From assembly GCA_036502625.1 (NCBI GenBank), contig DASXYG010000054.1, positions 1 through 60,271 of the forward strand: DNA of 60,271 nucleotides, read 5' to 3'. Shown here one piece after another: positions 25,596 through 32,754 of this stretch; position 1 is the stretch's first letter; every line of letters begins with the position of its first letter. This DNA comes from DASXYG01 sp036502625. Lineage in GTDB: Bacteria; Actinomycetota; Actinomycetes; Streptosporangiales; Streptosporangiaceae. Under the pieces are notes generated by a model. The model had not been told where the DNA came from and did not search any database. It saw nothing but the letters and a program-made list of their open reading frames with translations. Both the position numbers and the translations under genes were made by a program.

Positions 25596-26998
25596 GCTGC
25601 CCCCAGGTGGGCGAGGTGGATGTCCAGGTCGCGGCGCAGGTCGCCGAGTGCGGCGTCCGGGGTGTCCGGCGGCAGGTGCGCGACGAGGTGGCTGAGGTGG
25701 TCGATGAGGACGCGGGTGGCGCGTGCGGTGGGCATGCGTTCGCCGTCGGGCGCGGGCGCGGGCGGGGCCGCGGGGGGTGCGGGGAGGTCGGCGAGCACCT
25801 GGGGCGGGCGGGTGTAGATGACCGGGAGCGTCCATTCCTTGCTCGACGCGGCGGCGCTCGACGGGGGCAGGCCGCCGGTGGTGGGCAGCAGGGCGGTGCG
25901 CGGTCCGGTCAGCAGGGCGGGCCAGTCGATGGGGGTGCCGTACGTGGACGTCGCGGCGCGGTCGGCGAGCTCGCGGGCCAGCGCCTGGTAGAAGGCGCGC
26001 GTGAAGACCGCGGCGGCCTTGTTCGTCACGGGTTCGCGCATGCCGATGGCGGCGGCCGTCACGCCTTCGCGGACGAGGTCGAGGGCCAGCGAGCGGGTGC
26101 CGGACGCGGCGGCCTCGGCGGGGTCCGCGGGCGCGGCGGTGTCGCAGGCGTTGAGCACGGTGACCGCGGGGCGGAGGCGGCACGCCGCGCGCAGCGTGCG
26201 CGCGTCCACGCCGATGGCGCTGTCCGCGGCGCCGGTCACCCAGTCGGAGGTGACGGCCAGCTCCAGGTGGGGGGCGCCGCCGCGCGCGGAGCCGTGGCAG
26301 AACAGGTGCAGCACGTGCGGTTCGAACCCGTCGAGCGCGGCCAGCAGCGAATCCCGGTCCGCGATCTTCGCCACCCGCAGCCGATCGTCCCCGGCCGCCT
26401 CCGCCGGCCCGGCCAGCTCCCTGTACAGGTCGGGCTCGCTGACCAGGACGAGCAGCCGGTACGGCCCCAGGGCGCCGCCGGGCGCGAGCGCGGACCACAG
26501 CGCGCGCCACTCGTCGGCGGCCGGTACGCGCAGGCAGGACAGCACGACCGCGACCGACAGCGGGCTCGGCAGCGTCGGGTACGCGGGCACCACCGACGCG
26601 CCGTCCACGACCCGGCCGAGCGGCCACCGGGGATCCAGGCCGAGGAACCCGGTGGCGTCGGTGTGCAGCGCCTCCCACGGCAGCGCCTCGCCCTCGCGCC
26701 CGGCGCCGAACTGCACGCGGATCCGGTAGCGCTCCGGGTCCTGCGCGGTCAGCGCCCGCGTCAGCCACGCGTGCACGCCGGGATGCGCCATGACGGCGTC
26801 CAGCAGGTGCCGCCCGGCCGCGGCCACCGCGCCGTCGCCGAGCACCGCATCCGCGAGCGCGGCCAGCGGCGGCGCGGACACGTCCACGGCGAACGGGCAC
26901 GGCTCCTCGTCGCTCGGCGGCCTGACCAGCGAGAGCTGGAGGTAGCGGCGGCCGTCCGGGTCGCGGGTGCCCTCGAGCTTGAAGATCACCAGGTCCAT
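25487..26998 (-). CDS. CHAT-domain protease-like protein
   Basis: 503 residues. The CHAT (caspase HetF-associated with TPRs) domain spans about 100-380, with the substrate-pocket motif ALPWEALHTD near 105, catalytic His235 in VLHLFCHGSARGG and catalytic Cys285 in VTVLNACDTAAP. LDLVREGVTAAAIGM and AFYQALA follow in the usual order. The first 90 residues are a beta-rich leader shared in style with the upstream paralogue, and the C-terminal ~100 residues are Pro/Ala-rich, probably flexible. The ATG lies two bases after the upstream stop and has GGGGAG before it. CHAT proteases in bacteria are often activated by a sensor and cut partner proteins in defence or death pathways; the partner here would be encoded in the same cassette (inference). 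Confidence 0.85.
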   Translation of the reverse strand: MDLVIFKLEGTRDPDGRRYLQLSLVRPPSDEEPCPFAVDVSAPPLAALADAVLGDGAVAAAGRHLLDAVMAHPGVHAWLTRALTAQDPERYRIRVQFGAGREGEALPWEALHTDATGFLGLDPRWPLGRVVDGASVVPAYPTLPSPLSVAVVLSCLRVPAADEWRALWSALAPGGALGPYRLLVLVSEPDLYRELAGPAEAAGDDRLRVAKIADRDSLLAALDGFEPHVLHLFCHGSARGGAPHLELAVTSDWVTGAADSAIGVDARTLRAACRLRPAVTVLNACDTAAPADPAEAAASGTRSLALDLVREGVTAAAIGMREPVTNKAAAVFTRAFYQALARELADRAATSTYGTPIDWPALLTGPRTALLPTTGGLPPSSAAASSKEWTLPVIYTRPPQVLADLPAPPAAPPAPAPDGERMPTARATRVLIDHLSHLVAHLPPDTPDAALGDLRRDLDIHLAHLGAAWPGSPTPYAAPSAATPSPATAPSPGASVQAPTPGR

Positions 26999-27000
26999 GC

Positions 27001-28197
27001 TCACTCCCCGGGTAGCGGGGCCACGTAGCGGTCCACGAGCTCGTCGAGGCGGGCGGCGAGGTGCCGTTGGGCGGCGGCCACGTCGGGGTCGGCGGTGCTG
27101 TCGTCGCCGCCGGGACGCAGCTCGGTGGAGCGCGCCTCCATGTCCCGCAGGTACGACGCCACCCAGCCGGGGGCGCGGCGGCGGGACAGCACGGCGTTCG
27201 TCCGGGCGGCGAGCGGGGCGACCGGCCCGCGCGGGGCGGACGGCGCCGTCCAGCAGGCCACGGCCGCTGACGGCGGCAGCACCCTGCGTCCCGAGTAAGC
27301 CTCGGGCAGCAGCGGAAAGAGGATGTGCGCGGGCAGCAGGTCGCCGGGCGGCCCGTACGGCTCGTCGGCGTCGTGCGCCACCACGACGCAGGGACGCGCG
27401 GACGCCACGGCGTCGGCGACATCGCGCAGCGCCGCCATCGAGCCGGTGCGCGACGAACCCGTGAGCACCAGGCACCACGCGCCGGTCTGGCCGAGGAACG
27501 CGGAGATCTCCGCGGCGTCCACGACGTGCGCGGTCGCGCCGGGGGTCGCGGACGCGGGCGCGGCCACGCCGCCGTGCCCGCCGGTGAACACGCCGGGCGC
27601 GACGAGGTGCAGCACGTCGAGGGCCGTACCGTCGAGCGCGTCGCGGACGCCCAGCAGCCACGGGTCCGTCAGGTCGACTTCGCGCTCGCGCGGCGGCGGC
27701 GCGTCGAAGAAGACGCGCACCTCGGCGATGCGCCCGGCCGCCAGCGACCAGGCGTTCGTGGGCTGCCGCGGCAGGCCGCGCGGGCCCTCCGGCCAGTCGC
27801 CCGCGCACACGGCGACCGTGAGCGACGCCGCGTCCGGCCGCGGGTACGGCGCCGTACGGCACAGGCGCCACACCGGGCGGTACAGCGGCAGGAGGACGGC
27901 CTCCCAGGGCACGAGGTGCAGGAGGCCGCGGGGGCTCGGCAGGTCCAGCCACACGGGGGCGAGCGGACCCGCGCGCAGGGCCGCGGCGATCGCCGCGACG
28001 TCCACGGCGTCCGGCCGCATCTCCCCGAACTCGGCGGGCTGACCCGCGGCCAGGCCGAGGTCGGCGAGGGTGCAGGAGGTGACGTGGCGTACGGCCGGGG
28101 TGTCGGCGGCGTCCGGGGCGGTGACCGCCTCGAAGAGCACCTCGTCGGCGTCCGGTGCGGCCAGGCGTACGCGGAGGACGCGGGATGGGTCCGGCAT
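27001..28197 (-). CDS. Degenerate CHAT-like protein lacking the catalytic dyad
   Basis: 398 residues, paralogous to the CHAT gene that follows. It keeps the pocket motif (HLVPWEAVLLPL near 94-105) and the core strands, but at the catalytic positions VLHLFCHGSARGG has become VLHLVAPGVFTGG (His to Pro201) and VLNACDT has become VLTGSSR (Cys to Ser248). Both catalytic residues are therefore gone while the frame is intact, which suggests a retained non-enzymatic role such as regulating or scaffolding the active paralogue. C-terminal ~60 residues are helical and charged (RHLAARLDELVDRYV). The ATG has GGGGTGAG upstream and begins six bases after the hydrolase stop. Confidence 0.75.
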   Translation of the reverse strand: MPDPSRVLRVRLAAPDADEVLFEAVTAPDAADTPAVRHVTSCTLADLGLAAGQPAEFGEMRPDAVDVAAIAAALRAGPLAPVWLDLPSPRGLLHLVPWEAVLLPLYRPVWRLCRTAPYPRPDAASLTVAVCAGDWPEGPRGLPRQPTNAWSLAAGRIAEVRVFFDAPPPREREVDLTDPWLLGVRDALDGTALDVLHLVAPGVFTGGHGGVAAPASATPGATAHVVDAAEISAFLGQTGAWCLVLTGSSRTGSMAALRDVADAVASARPCVVVAHDADEPYGPPGDLLPAHILFPLLPEAYSGRRVLPPSAAVACWTAPSAPRGPVAPLAARTNAVLSRRRAPGWVASYLRDMEARSTELRPGGDDSTADPDVAAAQRHLAARLDELVDRYVAPLPGE

Positions 28198-28203
28198 CGG
28201 CGC

Positions 28204-29499
28204 TCACCCCATGACCTGGCAGAGCAGGGCCCAGGCCGTGGCCGGGGTGGTGACGTCGCCGTGGCCGGAGATGACCTGGTCGCCGCGGATCGCGACCAGG
28301 CGCGGGCCGCCGGCGGCCACCGTGTAGCGGCGGTCCGGGGCGAGGGCGTCCACCCAGGCCGTCTCGCCCGTACGGGTGCCCTGCGGGCCGTATCCGCCGA
28401 GCGCGGCGTACCGCGAGGGCGCGGTGCCCGCGATGCGCGCCTCGCCGAGGTCGGACGCGCGGCGCACGGCCCACTGGAAGAGGCGCGTCAGGGGGACGTC
28501 GTGGCTGCTGTACGTGGTCACGACCGGCTGCCGGACGCGGGTGAGCGCGGTCCGGTAGCCGCCGGGGGTGCCCTTGCCGTCGGCGTCCGCGGCGAAGCAC
28601 AGGGCGGACACGGCGGGCTGGAGCAGCAGCGCGGACTCGACGTCGCGCACCGGCGGCGGCCCGTTGCACAGCGCGGACAGCACGACCTTCGCGCCGTACG
28701 AGTGCCCGACCAGGTGCAGCCGCGAGGTCGACGACGCCTCGATGAGCCGCCGCAGCATGATCGACACGCCGTTTCCCCCGACCCGTCCGGCCCGGTCCTT
28801 CATGAGCAGCACGGTCGCGGCCCGCACGATGTCGCGCGGGTCGGGCAACCCGAGCCCCGCCGCCCGCGGCCCGCCGCCCGGGACGGCGTCGGGTGGGGCG
28901 CCGTCCGGGATGAAGCCGCCCTGGTCCGCGGGTGCGGCGGGGGCGCCGACGCCGGGGGGCAGGCGGCGCCACACGCTCAGGAGGTCCGCCGGGTCCGGTG
29001 GCGTGGGGTCGAGGTCGTCCGCCGCGGCGGAGAGGGCGGGGGAGAGGAGCGCGGCGAACTCGTGTTGGGCCGCGTCGTCGAGGGTGTCGCGGGCGGCTAA
29101 CGCGCGCAGGCGGTCGGCCGCGCCGGGCGGGCCCGCGACGGCTACGGCCCAGGCGAGCTCATCGACGTCCGAACGTACGGGCGTGCCGTCCTCGGCCGCG
29201 ATCTCGGGGGCGCGTTCGCCGGGGGTGAGCAGGATCGTGCTGGGCCAGAAGATCCCGGCGAGCACGGGTGCGTACGGGCGGTCCGGGGCGCGCCACCAGT
29301 GGGTCCTGGCCTCGGTGAAGCGGGTGGTGAACGCCTCGTAGCGGGCCAGCGCCGTGGGCCAGTCGTTGTTCCAGCCGTGCGCGAAGACGAAGACGTCCGT
29401 GGCGGCGGACGCGGCCTTGAGCAACTCGTCCAGGGCCTTCGGCGCGGTGCAGGAGCCGCGGGCGTCGAACGGGATGACGTAGGAGGGAGGAGCGTTCAT
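28204..29499 (-). CDS. Alpha/beta hydrolase, first gene of the caspase-fold cassette
   Basis: 431 residues. The alpha/beta hydrolase core has an HG oxyanion motif (FVFAHGWNND, ~38-46) and the nucleophile elbow LVGHSYGAK with Ser267. The catalytic Asp is probably in YSSHDVPLTRLF and the His in QVISGHGDVTTP near the C-terminus. Residues ~90-240 form a long insert rich in Ala/Pro, larger than in ordinary lipases, which may be a lid or interaction region. No signal peptide. The ATG at 29499 follows GGTGGTAGCG. The next three genes follow at 6 bases, 2 bases and a 109-base overlap. A lipase, esterase or thioesterase effector role under control of the CHAT proteins is plausible but inferred. Confidence 0.75.
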   Translation of the reverse strand: MNAPPSYVIPFDARGSCTAPKALDELLKAASAATDVFVFAHGWNNDWPTALARYEAFTTRFTEARTHWWRAPDRPYAPVLAGIFWPSTILLTPGERAPEIAAEDGTPVRSDVDELAWAVAVAGPPGAADRLRALAARDTLDDAAQHEFAALLSPALSAAADDLDPTPPDPADLLSVWRRLPPGVGAPAAPADQGGFIPDGAPPDAVPGGGPRAAGLGLPDPRDIVRAATVLLMKDRAGRVGGNGVSIMLRRLIEASSTSRLHLVGHSYGAKVVLSALCNGPPPVRDVESALLLQPAVSALCFAADADGKGTPGGYRTALTRVRQPVVTTYSSHDVPLTRLFQWAVRRASDLGEARIAGTAPSRYAALGGYGPQGTRTGETAWVDALAPDRRYTVAAGGPRLVAIRGDQVISGHGDVTTPATAWALLCQVMG

Positions 29500-29506
29500 C
29501 GCTACC

Positions 29507-29518
29507 ACCACCGGTGGT
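29507..29518. promoter_or_regulatory. Palindrome before the hydrolase/CHAT cassette
   Basis: ACCACCGGTGGT is a perfect 12-bp palindrome eight bases before the hydrolase start codon, inside the 87-base gap that follows the PdxA2 gene. On the minus strand the gap also holds TTGACTTAGCGT, offering a weak -10-like TAGCGT. The palindrome could be an operator, or a leader hairpin that hides the ribosome site. Confidence 0.4.
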
Positions 29519-29586
29519 CGGGGCACCTCAAGTTCCTCCGGGCGTCACGCTAAGTCAACACCCCAGGTCGAGCGGATCTTGGCCGG

Positions 29587-30627
29587 TTACGGCGCGGGCT
29601 TCCTGCCGCGTACGGACAGCACGGCGGGGGCGAGCTCGGCGGCGAGCCGCATCGCGCGCGCCTGCCCGGCCGGGTCGGCGACGCCCTGCCCGGCGATGTC
29701 GAACGCGGTGCCGTGGTCGACGCTCGTCCGGATGACCGGCAGGCCGAGCGTGCAGCTCACCGTGCCGAAGAAGTCGAGCGTCTTCGCGGCGATGTGCCCC
29801 TGGTCGTGGTACAGCGACACGACGCCGTCGTAGCGGCCCTGGCGCGTCTGGTGGAACACGGCGTCGGCGGGCACCGGGCCGTACGCGTCCACCCCGGCGG
29901 CGCGCGCCGCGGCGACCGCGGGCTCGAGGATCGCGCCCTCCTCCCGCCCGAGCAGGCCGTTCTCCCCGGCATGCGGGTTCAGCGCGGCCAGCGCGACGCG
30001 TGGCGTTGCGAAACCCAGCTCGCCGAGCAGCTCCCGCGTGCGCACGATGCCGTCGCGCACCTGCTCGACGCTCAGGTCGGCGATCACGTCGGCCAGCGGA
30101 CGGTGCCGGGTGAGGAAGAAGATCCGCAGCTTGTCCAGCACGAACATGGTGACGACCCGCTTGGCGCCGACGCCGAGCAGGTCGCCCAGCATCTCGGTGT
30201 GCCCCGGGTACGGCGACCCGGCCAGCTTGATGGCCTCCTTGTTCAGCGGCGCGGTCACGATGCCGTCGAGCCGCCCGTCGCGGACGAGCGCGCACGCCTC
30301 CTCGACGGCGGCCACCGCGGACCGGCCGGACGCGGCGGCCACCACGCCGGGCTCGATGCCGCCGTCGCCGCCGAGGTCGCGGACGTACACGGCCGCGTCG
30401 CCGCCGTCGCCGGGGTCGGGCACGCCGCCGGGCCCGTCCACCACCCGGACGTCCAGCCCGAGCCCGAGGTCGGCCACCGTACGGCGGACCACCGCGGCGT
30501 CGCCCAGCACCAGCGAACGCGCACCGGCGCGGACCCCGCGCTCGGTCAGCGCCTTCAGGGTGATCTCCGGGCCGACGCCCGCCGGGTCGCCCAGCGTGAC
30601 GCCGAGCACGGGTCGCGGGTCGCTCAT
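29587..30627 (-). CDS. pdxA2: PdxA2-type 4-phosphothreonate dehydrogenase, second copy
   Basis: 346 residues, catalytic partner of the adjoining DUF1537 kinase. Motifs: VLGVTLGDPAGVGPEI, IVTAPLNKEAIKLAG, LYHDQGHIAAKTLDFF and GLPVIRTSVDHGTAFDIAGQ. The metal-site stretch differs clearly from the copy at 2629-3639 (HIAAKTLDFFGTVSCT versus HAPIKVMGISDGVNIT), so the two are separate subfamilies rather than a recent duplication. ATG at 30627 with AAGGAG upstream, overlapping the kinase stop (ATGA). The hydrolase/CHAT cassette lies 87 bases downstream on the same strand, and no strong terminator separates them. Confidence 0.9.
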   Translation of the reverse strand: MSDPRPVLGVTLGDPAGVGPEITLKALTERGVRAGARSLVLGDAAVVRRTVADLGLGLDVRVVDGPGGVPDPGDGGDAAVYVRDLGGDGGIEPGVVAAASGRSAVAAVEEACALVRDGRLDGIVTAPLNKEAIKLAGSPYPGHTEMLGDLLGVGAKRVVTMFVLDKLRIFFLTRHRPLADVIADLSVEQVRDGIVRTRELLGELGFATPRVALAALNPHAGENGLLGREEGAILEPAVAAARAAGVDAYGPVPADAVFHQTRQGRYDGVVSLYHDQGHIAAKTLDFFGTVSCTLGLPVIRTSVDHGTAFDIAGQGVADPAGQARAMRLAAELAPAVLSVRGRKPAP

Positions 30628-31829
30628 CGGTGGTCTCCTTCGTCGTGGGCCGGTGTGTCGAGGACCGCGACCAGGTCGCGGAGCGTCGCCGGGCCGCCGA
30701 CCAGGCCGCCCTTGGTCACGATGGGCAGCCCGGCGTACGGGCCCGAGCCGATCGCCGACATCGGGCACAGCGGCGCGGGTTCGCCGCGTACGTCGAGGTG
30801 GTCGGCGCCGAGGGTGTCCATCAGCGCCGACGCCGTCTGGCCGCCGCCGCAGACCACGCCCGCGCAGCGCCCGCCGCCTGCGGTGTCGAGCAGCAGCCCG
30901 GCGGCGCGCGCGGCCAGCGTCGACAGCAGCCAGGTGTCGGCGTCGTCGCGCGCGGCCGCGGACAGCGTCTCCACCACGACCACCCGGACGTCCGGCGGCA
31001 CGTCCACCGGGCCGCGCCCGCCGAGCAGGTCGCGCGCGTTGTGCACGGCGCAGCGGCGGTCGCGGGTCAGGACGTCGAGCTGGGTGCGGTTCACCGGGGT
31101 GTCGCTGGACAGCACGACCAGCGTGAACCGGTCGCGTTCCGGCGCGGACCTGAAGCCCAGCCAGGCGCCCGGCGAGACGGTGACGAACGGGCCGGGCAGG
31201 ACGTGCTCGGCGCGGTCCGCCATGGCGGCCAGGCGGCGCAGGTCGTCGTCGGTCTCGGCGTCGGCCACGAACAGCCGCGCGCCGCCCTCGGCGAGGCCGA
31301 TGACGTGCCCGGCCAGCCGCCCGGCGCGGACGTCGGACAGGCCGAGCCGTACGGCGCCGACGGCGCGCGCGCCGAACACGCGGGCCGCCACGTCGCGGCG
31401 CTCGGCGGGCAGGTCCACGTCGGGCACGTGCAGGATGCCGTCGCGCACGGTGCGCCCGGCGGACGGGAACGCCGGCACGCACAGCACGGTCGCCGGCGCG
31501 GCGGACGCCTCGCCCAGGGCGTCGAGCACGCCCGCGAGCTCGGTGTCGGGCGTGCCGCGCAGCGTGGAGTCGATGCGCAGCTCGATGCGGCGCACGCCGA
31601 GCGCGCGCAGGTGCGCGGTCCACGACCGGGCCATGCCGTACGGGTCGACGCCGTAGTCGCGGGTGCGCATGTCGGCGACCAGGGCGGTCACGCTCGCCGG
31701 CGGCGGCAGCGGGCGCCACACGACGCGCGCGCGGTGCCCGGCCGCGCGCAGCCGCGCGGCGCTGGCGTGCGCGCCGGTGAGGTCGTCGGCCAGCACGCCG
31801 ATGTCCAGCGGCCCGGTGTTCGCGGTCAT
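30624..31829 (-). CDS. Four-carbon acid sugar kinase family protein (DUF1537), second copy
   Basis: 401 residues. N-terminal IGVLADDLTGAHASAARL is the acid-sugar kinase signature; RIDSTLRGTPDTEL follows, as in D-threonate/erythronate kinases, and the C-terminal nucleotide domain has VCGGGQTASALMDTLG and LPIVTKGGLVGGPATLRDL. Unlike the first copy it has the complete STLRG motif and no extended tail. ATG at 31829 follows GGGGAGG and overlaps the DeoR stop; its own stop overlaps the PdxA2 start. Expected to phosphorylate the acid that PdxA2 then oxidises and decarboxylates. Confidence 0.88.
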   Translation of the reverse strand: MTANTGPLDIGVLADDLTGAHASAARLRAAGHRARVVWRPLPPPASVTALVADMRTRDYGVDPYGMARSWTAHLRALGVRRIELRIDSTLRGTPDTELAGVLDALGEASAAPATVLCVPAFPSAGRTVRDGILHVPDVDLPAERRDVAARVFGARAVGAVRLGLSDVRAGRLAGHVIGLAEGGARLFVADAETDDDLRRLAAMADRAEHVLPGPFVTVSPGAWLGFRSAPERDRFTLVVLSSDTPVNRTQLDVLTRDRRCAVHNARDLLGGRGPVDVPPDVRVVVVETLSAAARDDADTWLLSTLAARAAGLLLDTAGGGRCAGVVCGGGQTASALMDTLGADHLDVRGEPAPLCPMSAIGSGPYAGLPIVTKGGLVGGPATLRDLVAVLDTPAHDEGDHR

Positions 31830-32608
31830 GGCGCCTCCCCGGCACGGACGACTCGGACGCGGCCGTCGGCGGTGAGCACGCCGACCACGGCGTCGTCGGC
31901 GTCCGCGTCGGTGATGACGGTGTACCCGCGCCCGACCGGCGCGACGTACGGGAACGGCTCGCCGCCCAGCTTGCCGTGGTCGGCGAGCACGAACACCTCG
32001 CGGCCCTGCGCGGCCATCGCCGACTTCAGCGACGCCTGCTCCAGCGTCGGGCAACTGATGCCGTGCGGGCTCAGGCCGTCGGCGCCGAGGAACACCTTGT
32101 CGGCGACCACCCGGCGCACCTCGGCCTCGGCCGCGGGCCCGGTGACCGCCTGGCTGGTGTGCCGCAGCCGTCCGCCGAGGACGATCAGCTCGATCCCGTC
32201 GGACTCGGCGAGCAGGCCCAGCGTGTTGACGCCGTTGGTGAGCACGGTCAGGCCGCGGGCGGCGACCAGCAGCTCGGCGAGCGCGCCGGTGGTGGTGCCC
32301 GCGTCGATGATCAGCAGGTCGCCCGTACGGATCAGGGCCGCCGCGTGGGCGGCGATGGCCCGCTTGTACGGCCGGTTGGCGATCTCCTTCTCGCGCAGCC
32401 GCCGCTCGGTGGCGTGGCCCGCGGTGACGGCGCCGCCGTACGTGCGGGTGACGCGGCCCTCGGCGGCCAGCGCGCCCAGGTCGCGGCGCACCGTGGCCAC
32501 GGAGACGCCGAGCACGGCGCACAGCGACTCCACGCCGCCGCGCCCGGCCGCCACCTCGGCGGCGATCCGCTCCAGCCGCGCACGCCGCGCGTCCCGTACG
32601 GGCCCCAC
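31826..32608 (-). CDS. DeoR-family regulator of the second acid-sugar locus
   Basis: 260 residues: winged HTH (VESLCAVLGVSVATVRRDLG) and a DeoR sensor domain (IIDAGTTTGALAELL, VLGGRLRHTSQAVTG, VFLGADGLSPHG). I chose the GTG at 32608, which has GGAGG six bases upstream; an ATG at 32662 would add 18 basic residues but would overlap the promoter. The gene is divergent from an ABC binding-protein gene, and a perfect split inverted repeat in the shared gap is its probable operator. Likely represses both arms until a phosphorylated intermediate appears. Confidence 0.9.
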   Translation of the reverse strand: MGPVRDARRARLERIAAEVAAGRGGVESLCAVLGVSVATVRRDLGALAAEGRVTRTYGGAVTAGHATERRLREKEIANRPYKRAIAAHAAALIRTGDLLIIDAGTTTGALAELLVAARGLTVLTNGVNTLGLLAESDGIELIVLGGRLRHTSQAVTGPAAEAEVRRVVADKVFLGADGLSPHGISCPTLEQASLKSAMAAQGREVFVLADHGKLGGEPFPYVAPVGRGYTVITDADADDAVVGVLTADGRVRVVRAGEAP

Positions 32609-32630
32609 GATCGCCTCCGGTCCGCGGTCG

Positions 32631-32655
32631 CGCGCGTACCTGACCGGTACGCGCG
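32631..32655 (-). promoter_or_regulatory. 10-bp perfect hairpin in the DeoR leader
   Basis: CGCGCGTACC (32631-32640), loop TGACC and GGTACGCGCG (32646-32655) form a perfect stem in the 5' leader of the deoR message, about 12 bases upstream of its GGAGG. Downstream of the predicted promoter, so it would be transcribed. It may be an auto-regulatory operator or a leader structure affecting translation. Confidence 0.5.
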
Positions 32656-32661
32656 AACGCA

Positions 32662-32691
32662 ACTCTTGTCAGCCCGCCGGGCCTCTGTCAA
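32662..32691 (-). promoter_or_regulatory. Promoter for the deoR-kinase-pdxA2 operon
   Basis: Reading the minus strand, TTGACA (plus coordinates 32686-32691) is a perfect -35 box, followed by an 18-base spacer and AAGAGT (32662-32667) as -10. The start of transcription would fall near 32655. Confidence 0.5.
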
Positions 32692-32702
32692 CGTGGCTTT
32701 GG

Positions 32703-32740
32703 TTGATCGAAACAATCTTGTCACTGAGCGGTTCGATCAA
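32703..32740. promoter_or_regulatory. Split inverted repeat TTGATCGAA/TTCGATCAA, probable DeoR operator
   Basis: TTGATCGAA (32703-32711) and its exact reverse complement TTCGATCAA (32732-32740) are separated by 20 bases, about three helical turns centre to centre. The half-site resembles the TTTCGATCAA-type sequences bound by DeoR/GlpR proteins. It lies between the divergent DeoR operon and the ABC-transporter operon, whose ATG is at 32755, so one regulator could control both. Confidence 0.6.
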
Positions 32741-32754
32741 AAGGTGGCCCCCCG

